Positions 41,880-53,601 of a DNA stretch of 64,000 nt are shown in pieces. The DNA lies in NCBI RefSeq assembly GCF_963678635.1, contig NC_087064.1:72911465-72975464 (forward strand), read 5' to 3'. Below the pieces are notes generated by a model, which worked only from the letters and a program-made list of their open reading frames with translations, was not told where the DNA came from and ran no database searches. This DNA is from Symsagittifera roscoffensis. Taxonomy: Eukaryota; Xenacoelomorpha; Acoela; Convolutidae. The position numbers were made by a program, and so were the translations under genes. Every line of letters begins with the position of its first letter. The stretch's first letter is position 1.

Positions 41880-43491
41880 ATGAGCAATCGAGAGAACAAA
41901 ACAGCTCGTGACTCGAAGGATGCAACAAAAACTGGGGCTGGCACTTATGATGAGCACGAGAGACCAATTAGGTCACGTGATTCCAGTAGCCGAGAAGCTG
42001 GAGGTGGAACGACTGCAAGGTGAAAACGCAAAGTTTTGAAATCATTCAATAACTCTCTTTTTATAGGCCTTCAACCCATTTCAGGTCCATAAACTTACAA
42101 AAGAACTTTAGGCTATCAAAATTTTGCCCTTGCAGAAATATGAGCATTGAAATTAAATCGCGAGTTTTTGAGAAATCAAGATGGACTTGAAATTTATACT
42201 TTTTTGATGGCCATCATAAGTATCATTTTATGGCCTAGATGAAACTGATAATGGTGCTTGCTAGACAAAATAGAGTATAAGCCAGTGTCTTGAAACAATC
42301 TGGTTCCATCCAAAGATTGTAATGAAGCTGATCCAATAAATTAATTTAATTAAGTTAATTTCAAAGTAAAATATTTTACAAAATCATTTAAGAATTTCAA
42401 AAAATCTTGAAGAATCTGGAAGATCTTTTCAAGATTCTCTGAGAATATCTCAAATTCACCTGATGAGCTGCAGAGCCATCATACAGATTTCCTGTCATGA
42501 TTTTTGGCCTGTTTAAATTCTTATAAAATACCAAACATTTTAAGAGATGTTTTGCTATTTGTGATGAAATTCAATGTTTTTCAATATCTTACTAAGATAT
42601 TCAAGACGACTGGATCTGGGTTAGATCAGATGAAAAAAGAATTTTTTACAGCACAAAATTTACCTCAACCAGAAACAATGGTTTGAACAAAAAATTGACT
42701 TCAATTCCATTACTGGGCGATAGATAAAAAAAGAAAATTTTGATCCGCATATCAGAAAGTAACCCAATTAACACACTCTAACTTTCAAAAATGCAATTTC
42801 GTGACAAACAAAAAACTCTAGAAAAGATTTCCAGAAATTAACTTTTTAATAAAAAGGTCTCAATTTGGATATTCTGAACATTTCAACTCAAACTCAATGA
42901 CTTCTGTCAAAATTGCCCAGTGTTTGTTAATATTCATGTATTATCAGAAAAGAGCACCGAGATGACAGTGGGTATAATAGTTTAACAGCTCTCATTAAGA
43001 AGGGTGGGGAGGAGAAGAGAGGACAAGGGTTCCACTGGATGTCCAGGAGCAACTCCTCCATCGGAGCCTCCTTAGATCTCCTCACAGCTCAGCAGGAAGT
43101 CGCAGGACAGAAGCAGGTCGGGGGTATTTACAAGCTGTTTGAAAAAAATAATCGCAAAACATACTTCTAAATCTAACGTTGTAGAAGGATAGCAAATGGT
43201 AAGTCCCAGTTAAAAACAAATTTTTAACTAATTCATGGGGGAAGCCAACAAACATTAAGCGTTGGAATCTCAAAACTTTAGATACATAAATAATTCAAAG
43301 TGTGGTCTTTTTGGTTGGGTTGAGATTGGGTAGCTTTTAAATTTCATTTCAAGAGTAGGTGTTATCACCTCAAAAATATAAAACAGGTGAACAAGGAGGA
43401 GGCTAGGCGTTTGAAGCAATTGTCTCTCAAACTGGAACAGGAGAGGAAACTCATCAACCAGCACAGAGCTAATCCAGAGAAAGACAAGGAT
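41880..43491 (+). CDS. Spliced coiled-coil gene, exons 1-3
   Basis: ATG 41880 opens exon 1 (41880-42019, MSNRENKTARDSKD ... GGGTTA), ending in AAG|GTGAAA. Exon 2 (42948-43116) follows TATTATCAG and joins in phase to give RKEHRDDSG. It ends CAG|GT with SLDLLTAQQEVAGQKQ. Exon 3 (43387-43491) follows AAACAG and adds VNKEEARRLKQLSLKLEQ, ending before GTGAGT. All joins keep one frame: 414 bases, 138 codons, no stops. Exons 2 and 3 are markedly GC-richer than the AT-rich DNA around them. The predicted protein is charged, Ser/Arg-rich at its N-terminus and a heptad coiled coil in exon 3. Later exons are uncertain. I do not recognise the gene. A host gene captured by duplication is my preferred reading. 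Confidence 0.7.
42020..42066 (+). other. Possible 47-bp intron with an alternative second exon (to 42190)
   Basis: GTGAAAACGC...CTTTTTATAG is an intron-like segment of 47 bp. Splicing it keeps the frame open for a further 40 codons (PSTHFRSINLQKNFRL) to TGA 42188-42190, giving an 87-residue product. In copy 2 the same intron (63107-63153, also 47 bp) and frame are kept, with an in-frame three-base insertion and an earlier TGA at 63269. It may be an alternative isoform or a decayed exon. Confidence 0.45.
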
Positions 43492-43828
43492 GTGAGTCAG
43501 TTTTTGATGAACAAACGCATTTCGAAACTTTTAACAATGTAAACAGAATCTTAATCAATAAAATCTTCGCCACGAAATAGTCACTCTGAAAGAACTAGGC
43601 TCTCTAAATGGGATGCAAAGTATAGGAAAGTTGCAAGATGATTGAAATTTCACAAAACCTGATAGTAACTAAATTCACATTACAAGGCCAAACTGAGCAC
43701 TGGATAGGCAAACTCAAAAAAGTCAAAATAGATCATTCAGACACGAGAAAATCTTTTTTCGGACAAAACTACACAGAGGTAGGGACGAGACAGCAATCCT
43801 CATAATAAAAGTAATAAATTGTTTACAG

Positions 43829-44134
43829 CATAGGTTCACATTGATCAATATAATTTATATAAAAGACCACTTGAAAGAACCCAATCTGGGGAACCGTCAT
43901 TAGACAAATTCTGCCTGTTTTCGGACGTCTCTGAGCTCAAAAAAGAACAGGTTCTAACTGGGATGGTGGTGCAATGTATTAAAATTATTAACTCTTCATT
44001 TCCAATTAATGTCGTCTCTAGAAACTTATGGAGAAAGTTGTTAATTTCTTTACTTGTCTTTTTTCTAATCAATCCAAAAAAGCCGGAAAAAGTTTGTGAG
44101 ACAGTTATAGAGTTTTCAAGTTCTAAAAACAACT
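43829..44134 (+). pseudogene. Conserved open segment C, unit 1
   Basis: After a TTTACAG acceptor the frame reads VHIDQYNLYKRPLERTQSG and continues about 95 codons to TGA. A TAG lies in the second codon of this unit (CATAGG; unit 3 has CATATG). It is unlike any family I know. Its phase does not match the end of exon 3, so it is not simply the next exon. An antisense open frame (43845-44132) overlaps it and is less credible. Confidence 0.4.
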
Positions 44135-44314
44135 GAAAACTTATGGTGTTGTTTAGAGTTGATCACTAATTTCTTTATTCGTTCATGATTATGATGTAGT
44201 TTGAATAGTTCATCAGATATGATTAGTTTGCTGAGAGTCACAGATTCACATTTACCGCAAATAGTTTTACAGAGAAGTTTTAAAATGAACTTTTTTTATA
44301 TTATATTTTTTCAT

Positions 44315-44965
44315 TTATTCGCGCAACAAATATACCGGTTCGAATTTTTTCTTGAAATTTAAGACTCTAGTTATTCTGTTAATAATGAGATCAATCTTGT
44401 CAAAGTTTGATTTGGAAGTCGACCCGTATATTAACACGCCATGTTCAATAACAACTTTAACGTATGCTTGGTAAAACTGGTTCAGTTGCGGTCTGTTTAA
44501 AATCTTACGCAGTTGATAAATAATTCCACAGTTTTTACTTAGCGTCAAATATCACAGCGTTTAATTTAATTCTACACGTGGTGATAAAAACTACAGAGCA
44601 ATCAACGCTGTGATAATTGACGCTTTAAATATCAAAAATTTAAACGCAGTTTTTTATTGAGATACAAACCCGGATATTTGAAAACAAATTTTTGCTCATT
44701 GGCTTCCTTGTTCGTTTTAATTAAATACTTGTTTTTTCATTCCGTTTTGTGAACCTAATTGTTTTAGTTTTATCTAATTTCAAAGTCAGTTCGCTTTTGT
44801 CCAAACATTCCTTTGCTTTTGTCAATGTATTATCAAGGTTTTCAATCAATATTGATTTTTCAGTCCGAGTTTTGATGGCTGTATAATTGGCACAGAGATA
44901 GACACTTGTGTTTGCATTTAATTTTGGTATATCATTAATAAACAGAATGAAAAGTAGAGGTTTGT
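44315..44965 (-). pseudogene. Non-LTR reverse transcriptase fragment, unit 1
   Basis: On the minus strand PLLFILFINDIPK (44962-44920) is followed by VYLCANYTAIKTRTE, then after an 82-bp insertion by LSKNCGIIYQLRKILNR and VVIEHGVLIYGST, ending VYLLRE. These are RT motifs of a CR1/L2/Jockey-like element from about motif B' to the thumb. The catalytic FADDT is YANYT or CANYT in all units, so the loss came before the array was amplified. Confidence 0.8.
44542..44623. mobile_element. 82-bp inverted-repeat insert (MITE-like) inside the RT fragment
   Basis: GCGTCAAATATCACAGCGTT at one end pairs with AACGCTGTGATAATTGACGC at the other. It interrupts the RT frame between the YLNKKL-like region and LSKNCG. 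Copies lie at 49180-49261, 53829-53910 and 56928-57009; in units 2 and 3 the first bases are changed to GCAGC. No clear target duplication was seen. Confidence 0.6.
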
Positions 44966-45237
44966 TGAGGCTTGGAAACTGTTTTCCTCTAGATCTTCAG
45001 CAATTAGTTTATAATTTTAATTATTAATACCTCAACTTTCTGACTTAAGTTTGATTCTTCTATTGCATCTTAAGCTAAGAACAACAACTTTTTGACGTAA
45101 ATTGAAAAATAAATTAAAAAATCATTATTCGTGAACTTATAGAGAAATATTAGTATTTTAAATTGAACAAATTTTAGTGAAAAAACTGAGAAAACAATTT
45201 TTCTTGTTAATCTATGTAGAAATGATTTTTTCAGATT

Positions 45238-45560
45238 CCTGATATGGGAAAAATTTGTGTTCCAAATACGACAACAGTCTTTATTGTTTTATATTTTAAT
45301 CGAGCTTAGAGAAGCAATGATTTATAACGAGGCCTCTCTGAGACTACGCGAGATTTTCGCGAAAAAAAAAACTTAACTTTTTTATCCTGGAAAAAAACAT
45401 GTCAAAAAACGACGCGCAAGTTTTATAGACATAGATGGAATCAAGTATTGTCATCTAAATCATTTTGCCAGTTTAGTACGACAGATGAGACCGCTTAGCA
45501 TGCTCGAGTTCAATTTGAATGATACTCTAAGCCGGAATAAATTTCCGCTCACATTTTAAA
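45238..45560 (+). pseudogene. Conserved open segment D, unit 1 (frame broken)
   Basis: After TTTTTTCAG the segment corresponds to the intact frame at 57692-57997 of unit 4 (YDNSLYCFIHLIELREAM, IDIDGIKYCHLNHFASL). Here the run of A near 45360 and a second A run near 45388 have other lengths, so the frame is lost. Function unknown. Confidence 0.4.
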
Positions 45561-45635
45561 AGCACGAAATATTTCGCGGGTTTTTTCTCCTAAGTTGGTC
45601 AAATTGGTAATCTTTAAACCCCTATAACTTCCCAA

Positions 45636-45827
45636 TTACCCCGTTGGATCACAGGTAAATGTTTTTTGTTTTAAGTTTGAGATCCGGACAACAAAAATTT
45701 TGTCGAATTTTGTCTGGAGAATTTGGTTTGGAGAATCAACCGACCCGAGCACAATTATTCTCTCCTTCTCTTCGAAATCAGAACAATAAATATTGACATG
45801 CCTCTTGTAGTTGCTCAAACAAATCAA
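45636..45827 (-). CDS. Conserved short antisense ORF, unit 1
   Basis: NYKRHVNIYCSDFEEKERII and VLGSVDSPNQILQTKFDKIF are kept open in the matching places of all four units (50274-50477, 54899-55123, 58052-58276). No family is recognised. Conservation may simply reflect recent duplication. Confidence 0.3.
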   Translation of the reverse strand: MICLSNYKRHVNIYCSDFEEKERIIVLGSVDSPNQILQTKFDKIFVVRISNLKQKTFTCDPTG

Positions 45828-46000
45828 TATAGAAGAAACTTATGCAAAAGTGGCAAAAAATGTGTTAAAATTCAAACCGACAAAGAAAAATAACGTTTCC
45901 AACTCAAAACAGTTGCATATTTTAGATATAAATACCCACTCGGGCTAAAGAAAAAATTTTATGCAAAAAAAATTGTAGCCTAGATTCCCATTGATATTTA

Positions 46001-46222
46001 TTGTTTTGTCCTGACAAAACAGTTGATAGTGCCAAGCAAAAGCCTGATATTGTTAAGTTACCCATCGATACCATTGACAATTACCCAAGGTACATTTCTG
46101 ACAGACTTTTTCTAAGACTTGACAGGTCATACCAAATAACTGAAGTGACGACAAAAATTTTTTTGCACACTTTAGAGCATTGTGTTGGTACCGTTTTTTT
46201 AATAATTAAAAAAATAAATTAA
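46001..46222 (+). CDS. Conserved open segment E, unit 1
   Basis: An open frame CPDKTVDSAKQKPDIVKLP, continuing through DRLFLRLDRSYQITEV. It is kept in units 2 (50639-50860) and 3 (55285-55506) and, decayed, at 59390-59590. There is no true ATG start, so it would be an exon or a fossil of a longer protein. Unrecognised. Confidence 0.35.
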   Translation: MFCPDKTVDSAKQKPDIVKLPIDTIDNYPRYISDRLFLRLDRSYQITEVTTKIFLHTLEHCVGTVFLIIKKIN

Positions 46223-46882
46223 TTGAAGCAGAATGTATCTTTTAGTATGTTTTTGCATCGCTTACTGAAAACTTATTGCCTCATCCTTTTTTAATGAAAC
46301 GCAAGAGTTTCAAAAACCTGACTTTGTAGCGTTTTTAACACTGCCCTACTGTGAAAATTTGATTCGTTTGGACAACGAAGCTTTACTCTACGGGATTGTT
46401 CATAGATTCAAAATTTAATTGTATATATATCAAAACAAAACACTGAAACTGTTAATTTTTCTGAAGCTTTGACAGTCAAATTATGTCTTTAGAGAGTAAA
46501 TTTCAATCTGACTGCACTTGTGGGACAAGTGTTTTTACAGTCTGGACTTTTTTGACTGGTTACTTTTGCAAAGCTTGTTCTAGACATTAACATTTTTCGT
46601 CTGTTGCTAGCATTCCTTTGACACTGACTTTCGACAATTTTACGATCTATCGTCAATGAGACGTTTAAACGTTACCTCGATAAAGAGCTAAACAATTTCA
46701 ATCATAACTTTCTGGACAAAAAATTTCCAAGATAATTACAGTTAATGAATAAAATTTTCAGCAGTCAAACGGAAATAACACTTTAGATTTTGGATTTTGT
46801 TTCGACCATTGAAAACGGAAAGGAGATTTGTACTCGTGTTCTTTTTTTAGTTTTTTCTTTTTCTTTGGAATATCAGATGCGC
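46223..46882 (+). other. Segment F and unit end, unit 1
   Basis: A patch reads NETQEFQKPDFVAFL and LPYCENLIRLDNEALLYGIV across a small number of stops. It matches the intact frame at 59610-59843. The unit then ends with a T-rich stretch and TTTGGAATATCAG, an acceptor-like string. Confidence 0.35.
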
Positions 46883-46927
46883 AAAATAGAGTATAAGCCA
46901 GTGTCGGGAAACAGTCTGGTTCTATAG
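46877..46927 (+). other. Possible terminal mini-exon at the unit junction
   Basis: After GGAATATCAG an ATG-led frame MRKIEYKPVSGNSLVL ends at TAG 46925, followed by CCAATAAATTAA. The same arrangement is at units 3 and 5. Unit 1 lacks the ATG and acceptor. It could be a last exon plus polyadenylation signal, or chance. Confidence 0.25.
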
Positions 46928-47588
46928 AAAGAGTGCAATGAAGCTGACCCAATAAATTAATTTAATTAAGTTAATTTCAAAGTAAAATTTTTTGATTATC
47001 TTTACAATATCATTAAAGAATTTCAAAAAATCTTGAAGAATCTGGAAAATCTTTTCAAGATTTTCTGAGAATATCTCAAATTCACCTGATGAGCTGCAGG
47101 GCCATAATACAGATTTCATTTCATGATTTTTGGACTGTTTAAATTCTTATAAAATACCAAAATACTTCAAGAGATTTTTTGCTATTTTTAATGAAATTCA
47201 ATGCTTTTCCAAATCTTACTAAGATGTTCAAGACGACTGGATCTGGGTTAGATCAGATGAGAAAAGATATTTTTACAGCATAAAATTTACCTCAACCCCT
47301 CAACCAGAATCAAAGGTTTGAACAAAAAATTGACTTCAATTCCATTACTGAGCGATAGATAAAAAAGAAAATTTTGATCTGCATATCAGAAAGTAACCCA
47401 ATTAACACATTCTAACTCCCAGAAATACAATTTCGCGACAGACGAAAACTCTAGAAACGAACTCCAGAAATTATTTTTTTAAGAAAAAGGTCTCAATATG
47501 GATATTCTGAACATTTCAACTCAAACTCAATGTCATCTGTTCTTCTGTTAAATTTGCCCAGTGTTTGTTAATATTCATGTATTATAAG

Positions 47589-48129
47589 AAAAGAGCACCG
47601 AGATGACAGTGGGCGCAATAGTTCAACAGTTATCAGTAAGAAGGGTGGAGAGGAGAAGAGAGGACAAATGTTCCACCGGATGTCCAGGAGCAACTCCTCC
47701 ATCGGAGCCTCCTTAGATCTCCTCACAGCTCAGCAGGAAGTCGCAGGACAGAAGCAGGTCGGCACTATTTACAAGCCGTTTGAAAATAATTGCAAAATAT
47801 ACTTTTAAATCTAACGTAGTAGAAGGATAGCAATTGGTAGGTCCCAGTTAAAAGCAAATTTTAAACTAATTCATGGGGAAGCTAACAAACATAAAAGCGT
47901 TTGGATCTCAAAACTTTAGATACATAAATAACTCAAAGTGTGGTCTTTTTGGTTGGGTTGAGATTGGGTAGCTTTTAAGTTTCATTTCAAGAGTGGGTGG
48001 TATCACCGCAATAATATAAAACAGGTGAACAAGGAGGAGGCTAGGCGTCTGAAGAAATTGTCTCTCAAATTGGAACAGGAGAGGAAACTCATCAACCAAC
48101 ACAGAGCTAATCTAGAGACAGACAAAGAG
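47589..48129 (+). pseudogene. Exons 2 and 3, unit 2 copy
   Basis: Exon 2 copy 47589-47757 and exon 3 copy 48025-48129 have the same lengths (169 and 105 bp) as in unit 1, with open frames (EHRDDSGRNSSTVISKK; VNKEEARRLKKLSLKLEQ). The exon 2 acceptor is TATTATAAG rather than TATCAG. No exon 1 precedes them, so they may be extra exons of the first gene or dead copies. Confidence 0.6.
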
Positions 48130-48473
48130 GTGAGTCAGTTCTTGATGAACAAACGCAGTTCGAAACTTTTAACAGTGTGAACAGAATCTTAATCAATAAA
48201 ATTTTTGCCACGAAATAGTCACTCTGAAAGAATTAGGCTCTCTAAATGGGATGCAAAGTATAGGAAAGTTGCAAGATGATTAAATTTCACAAAACCTGAT
48301 AGTAACTAAATTCACATTACGAGGCCAAACTGAGCACTGGATATGCAAATTCAAAAAAGTTCAAAAGAGATCATTCAGACACGAGAAAATCTTTTTTCGG
48401 ACAAAACTACACAGAGGTAGGGACGAGACAGCAATCCTCATAATAATAGTAATAAATTCATTCCAGCAAATGT

Positions 48474-48773
48474 TCACATTGATCAAAATACTTTCTATAA
48501 AAGACCACTTGAAAGAACCCAATCTGGGGAACCGTCATTAGACAAATTCTGCCTGTTTTTGGACGTCTCTGAGCTCAAAAAAGAACAGGTTTTAACTGGG
48601 ATGGTGGTGCAATGTATTAAAATTATTAACTCTTAATTTCCTATTAATGTCGTCTTTAGAAACTTATGGAGAAAATTGTTAATTTCATTAATTGTCTTTT
48701 TGCTTATCAATCCAAAAAAGCCGGAAAAAGTTTGTGAGGCAGTTATAGAGTTTTCAAGTTCTAAAAACAACTG
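48474..48773 (+). pseudogene. Open segment C, unit 2 (stop inside)
   Basis: Matches segment C of unit 3, with TAA in the middle (AACTCTTAATTTC against AACTCTCAATTTC in unit 3). Confidence 0.4.
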
Positions 48774-48952
48774 AAAACTTATGGTGTTGTTTAGAATTGA
48801 TCACTAATTCCTTTATTCGTTTATGATTATGATGTAATTTGAATAGTTCATCAGATATGATTAGTTTGCTGAGAGTCACAGATTCACAATCATCGCAAAT
48901 AGTTTTACAGAGAAGTTTTAAAATGAACTTTTTTTATATTATACATTTTCAT

Positions 48953-49598
48953 TTATTCGTGCAACAAATATACCGGTTCGAAGTTTTTCTTGAAATTTAA
49001 GACTCTAGTTATTCTGTTAAAAATGAGATCAATCTTGTCAAAGTTTGATTTGGAAGTCGACCCGTATATTAACACGCCATGTTCAATAACAACTTTAACG
49101 TATGCTTGGTAAAACTGGTTCAGTTGCAGTCTATTTAAAATCTTACGCAGTTGATAAACAATTCCACAGTTTTTACTTAGCAGCAAATATCACAGCGTTT
49201 AATTTAATTCTACACGTGGTGATAAAAATTATAGAGCAATTAACGCTGTGATAATTGACGCTTTAAATATCAAAAATTTAAACGCCGTGTTTTATTGAGA
49301 TACAAACCCAGATATTTGAAAACAAAATTTCGCTCATTGGCTTCCTTGTTCATTTTAATCAAATACTTGTTTTTTCATTCCGTTTTGTGAACCTAATTGT
49401 TTTAGTTTTATCTAATTTCAAAGTCAGTTTGCTTTTGTCCAAACATTCCTTTGCTTTTGTCAATGTATTATCAAGGTTTTCAATCAGTATTGATTTTTCA
49501 GTCCGAGTTTTGATGGCTGTATAATTGGCATAGAGATAGACACTTGTGTTTGCATTGATTTTTGGTATATCATTAATAAACAGAATGAAAAGTAGAGG
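48953..49598 (-). pseudogene. Non-LTR reverse transcriptase fragment, unit 2
   Basis: Same fragment as in unit 1, with YANYT at the catalytic site, the inverted-repeat insert at 49180-49261, and the C-terminal LSKNCGIVYQLRKILNR frame open. Confidence 0.8.
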
Positions 49599-50273
49599 TT
49601 TGTTGAGGCTTGGAAACTGTTTTCCTCTAGATCTTCAGCAATTAGTTTATAATTTTAATTATTAATACCTCAACTTTCTGACTTAAGTTTGATTCTTCTA
49701 TTGCATCTTAAGCTAAGAACAACAACCTTTTGACGTAAATTGAAAGATAAATTAAAAAATCATTATTCGTGAACTTATAGAGAAATATTAGTATTTTAAA
49801 TTGAACAAATTTTAGTGAAAAAACTGAGAAAACAATTTTTCTTGTTAATCTATGTAGAAATGATTTTTTCAGATTCCTGATATGGGAAAAATTTTTGTTC
49901 CAAATACGACAACAGTCTTTATTGTTTTATACATTTAATCGAGCTTAGAGAAGCAATGATTTATAACGAGGCCTTTCTGAGACTACGCGAGATTTTCGCG
50001 AAAAAAAAACTTAACTTTTTTATCCTGGAAAAAAACATGTCAAAAAACGACGCGCAAGTTTTATAGACATAGATGGAATCAAGTATTGTCATCTAAATCA
50101 TTTTGCCAGTTTAGTACGACAGATGACACCGCTTAGCATGCTCGAGTTCAATTTGAATGATACTCTAAGCCGGAATAAATTTCCGCTCACGTTTTAAAAG
50201 CACGAAATATTTCGCGCGTTTTTTCTCCTAAGTTGGTCAAATTGGTAATCTTTAAACCCCTATAACTTGCCAA

Positions 50274-50860
50274 TTACCCCGTTGGATCACAGGTAAATGT
50301 TTTTTGTTTTAAGTTTGAGATCCGGACTACAAAAATTTTGTCGAATTTTGTCTGGAGAATTTGGTTTGGAGAATCAACCGACCCGAGCACAATTATTCTC
50401 TCCTTCTCTTCGAAATCAGAACAATAAATATTGACATGCCTCTTGTAGTTGATCAAACAAATCAATATAGAAGACACTTATGCAAAAGTGGCAAAAAATT
50501 TGTTAAAATTCAAACCGACAAAGAAAAATAACGTTTCCAACTCAAAACAGTTGCATATTTTAGATATATATACCCACTCGGGCTAAAGAAAAAATTTTAT
50601 GCAAAAAAAATTGTAGCCTAGATTCCCATTGATATTTATTGTTTTGTCCTGACAAAACAGTTGATAGTGCCAAGCAAAAGCCTGATATTGTTAAGTTACC
50701 CATCGATACCATTGACAATTACCCAAGGTACATTTCTGACAGACTTTTTCTAAGACTTGACAGGTCATACCAAATAACAGAAGTGACGACAAAAATTTTT
50801 TTGCACATTTTAGAGCATTGTGTTGGTACCGTTTTTTTAATAATTAAAAAAATAAATTAA
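50274..50860. other. Unit 2: antisense ORF (50274-50477) and segment E (50639-50860)
   Basis: Both are near-identical to their unit 1 counterparts and remain open. No new information on function. Confidence 0.35.
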
Positions 50861-52225
50861 TTGAAGCAGAATGTATCTTTTAGTATGTTTTTGCATCGCT
50901 TACTGAAAACTTATTGCCTCATCCTTTTTTAATGAAACGCAAGAGTTTCAAAAACCTGACTTTGTAGCGTTTTTAACACTGCCCTACTGTGAAAATTTGA
51001 TTTGTTTGGACAACGAAGCTTTGTTCTACGGGATTGTTCATAGATTCAAAATTTAATTGTATATATATCAAAACAAAACACTGAAACTGTAAATTTTTCT
51101 GAAGCTTTGACAGTCAAATTATGTCTTTAGAGAGTAAATTTCAATCTGACTGCATTTGTGAGACAAGTTTTTTTACAGTCTGGTTTTTTTTGACTAGTTA
51201 CTTTTGCAAAGCTTGTTCTAGACATTAACATTTTTCGTCTGTTGCTAGCATTCCTTTGACACTGACTTTCGACAATTTTACGATCTATCGTCAATGAGAC
51301 GTTTAAACGTTACCTCGATAAAGAGCTAAACAATTTCAATCATAACTTTCTGGACAAAAAATTTCCAAGATAATTACAGTTAATGAATAAAATTTTCAGC
51401 AGTCAAACGGAAATAACACTTTAGATTTTGGATTTTGTTTCGACCATTGAAAACGGAAAGGAGATTTGTACTCGTGTTTTTTTTTTAGTTTTTTCTTTTT
51501 CTTTGGAATATCAGATGCGCAAAATAGAGTATAAGCCAGTGTCGGGAAACAGTCTGGTTCTATAGAAAGAGTGCAATGAAGCTGATCCAATAAATTAATT
51601 TAATCAAGTTAATTTCAAAGTAAAATTTTTTGATTATCTTTACAAAATCATTAAAGAATTTCAAAAAATCTTGAAGAATCTGGAAAATCTTTTCAAGATT
51701 TTCTGAGAATATCTCAAATTCACCTGATGAACTGCAGGGCCATAATACAGATTTCATTTCATGATTTTTGGACTGTTTAAATTCTTATAAAATACCAAAA
51801 TACTTCAAGAGATTTTTTGCTATTTTTAATGAAATTCAATGCTTTTCCAAATCTTACTAAGATGTTCAAGACGACTGGATCTGGGTTAGATCAGATGAGA
51901 AAAAATATTTTTACAGCATAAAATTTACCTCAACCCCTCAACCAGAATCAAAGGTTTGAACAAAAAATTGACTTCAATTCCATTACTGAGCGAGAGATAA
52001 AAAAGAAAATTTTGATCTGCATATCAGAAAGTAACCCAATTAACACATTCTAACTCCCAGAAATACAATTTCGCGACAGACGAAAACTCTAAAACGAACT
52101 CCAGAAATTATTTTTTTAAGAAAAAGGTCTCAATTTGGATATTCTGAACATTTCAACTCAAACTCAATGACATCTGTTCTTCTGTTAAATTTGCCCAGTG
52201 TTTGTTAATATTCATGTATTATCAG

Positions 52226-52778
52226 AAAAGAGCACCGAGATGACAGTGGGCGCAATAGTTCAACAGCTATCAGTAAGAAGGGTGGAGAGGAGAAGAGAGG
52301 AAAAGGGTTCCACCGGATGTCCAGGAGCAACTCCTCCATCGGAGCCTCCTTAGATCTCCTCACAGCTCAGCAGGAAGTCGCAGGACAGAAGCAGGTCGGC
52401 AGTATTTACAAGCCGTTTGAAAATAATTGCAAAATATATTTTTAAATCTAACGTAGTAGAAGGATAGCAAATGGTAGGTCCCAGTTAAAAGCAAATCTTA
52501 AACTAATTCATGGGGGAAGCTAACAAACATAAAAGCGTTTGGATCTCAAGCGTTTGGATACATAAATTACTAAAAGACAACGATTGGTAGAAATTGTGGT
52601 CTTTCTGTTATTGGCTTACCAATCTGAGTAAACTTCGTTTCAAGAGTGATATCACTGCAATAATATAAAACAGGTGAACAAGGAGGAGGCTAGGCGTCTG
52701 AAGCAATTGTCTTTCAAGTTGGAACAGGAGAGGAAACTCATCAACCAACACAGAGCTAATCTAGAGAAAGACAAGGAG
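52226..52778 (+). pseudogene. Exons 2 and 3, unit 3 copy
   Basis: Exon 2 copy 52226-52394 (169 bp, acceptor ATTATCAG) and exon 3 copy 52674-52778 (105 bp) are both open and in phase. The intron between them was partly replaced (52540-52640 differs from units 1 and 2), while the exons stayed alike. That is mild evidence that the exons are constrained. Confidence 0.6.
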
Positions 52779-53115
52779 GTGAGTCAGTTCTTGATGAACA
52801 AATGCTATTCGAAACTTTTAACAATGTGAACAGAATCTTAATCAATAAAGTCTTCGCCACCAAATAACCACTCTGAAAGAACTAGGCTCTCTAAATGGGA
52901 TGCAAAGTATAGGAAAGTTGCAAGATGATTAAATTTCACAAAACCTGATAGTAACTAAATTCACATTACGAGGCCAAACTGAGCACTGGATATGCAAATT
53001 CAAAAAAGTTCAAAAGAGATTATTCAGACACGAGAAAATCTTTTTTCGGACAAAACTACACAGAGGTAGGGACGAGACAGCAATCCTCAAAATAATAGTA
53101 ATAAATTGTTTCCAG

Positions 53116-53423
53116 CATATGTTCACATTGATCAAAATACTTTCTACAAAAGACCACTTGAAAGAACCCAATCTGGGGAACCGTCATTAGACAAATTCTG
53201 CCTGTTTTTGGACGTCTCTGAGCTCAAAAAAGAACAAGTTTTAACTGGGATGGTGGTGCAATGTATTAAAACTATTAACTCTCAATTTCCTATTAATGTC
53301 GTCTTTAGAAACTTATGGAGAAAATTGTTAATTTCATTAATTGTATTTTTGCTAATCAATCTTAAAAAGCCGGAAAAAGTTTGTGAGGCAGTTATAGAGT
53401 TTTCAAGTTCTAAAAACAACTGA
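53116..53423 (+). CDS. Open segment C, unit 3 (intact frame)
   Basis: After TTTCCAG the frame YVHIDQNTFYKRPLERTQSG runs 102 codons to TGA 53421-53423, including SELKKEQVLTGMVVQ and a hydrophobic stretch LLISLIVFLLI, possibly one membrane span. This is the only unit in which the frame is fully open. Not recognised. Confidence 0.4.
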
Positions 53424-53601
53424 AAACTTATGGTGTTGTTTAGAATTGATCACTAAATCCTTTATTCGTTTATGATTATGATGTAATTTGAATAGTTCAT
53501 CAGATATGATTAGTTTGCTGAGAGTCACAGATTCACAATCATCGCAAATAGTTTTACAGAGAAGTTTTAAAATGAACTTTTTTTATATTATATATTTTCA
53601 T

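Larger units (their letters stand above)
40473..42900 (+). repeat. Duplicated segment, copy 1
   Basis: From GTTAGAACACTCTGGAAATG this segment is repeated at 61545 with small differences to the window end: polymerase tail, right inverted-repeat arm, exon 1 of the coiled-coil gene and the start of the array. Offset is about 21.07 kb. Confidence 0.9.

Noticed and set aside
43845-44132. Antisense protein over segment C
   Set aside because: The plus-strand frame follows an acceptor and is intact in unit 3; the antisense frame is broken in other units.
46758-47119. Two minus-strand frames at unit ends (Lys- and Phe-rich)
   Set aside because: They read poly-A/T tracts and have no recognisable domain; conservation is explained by duplication.
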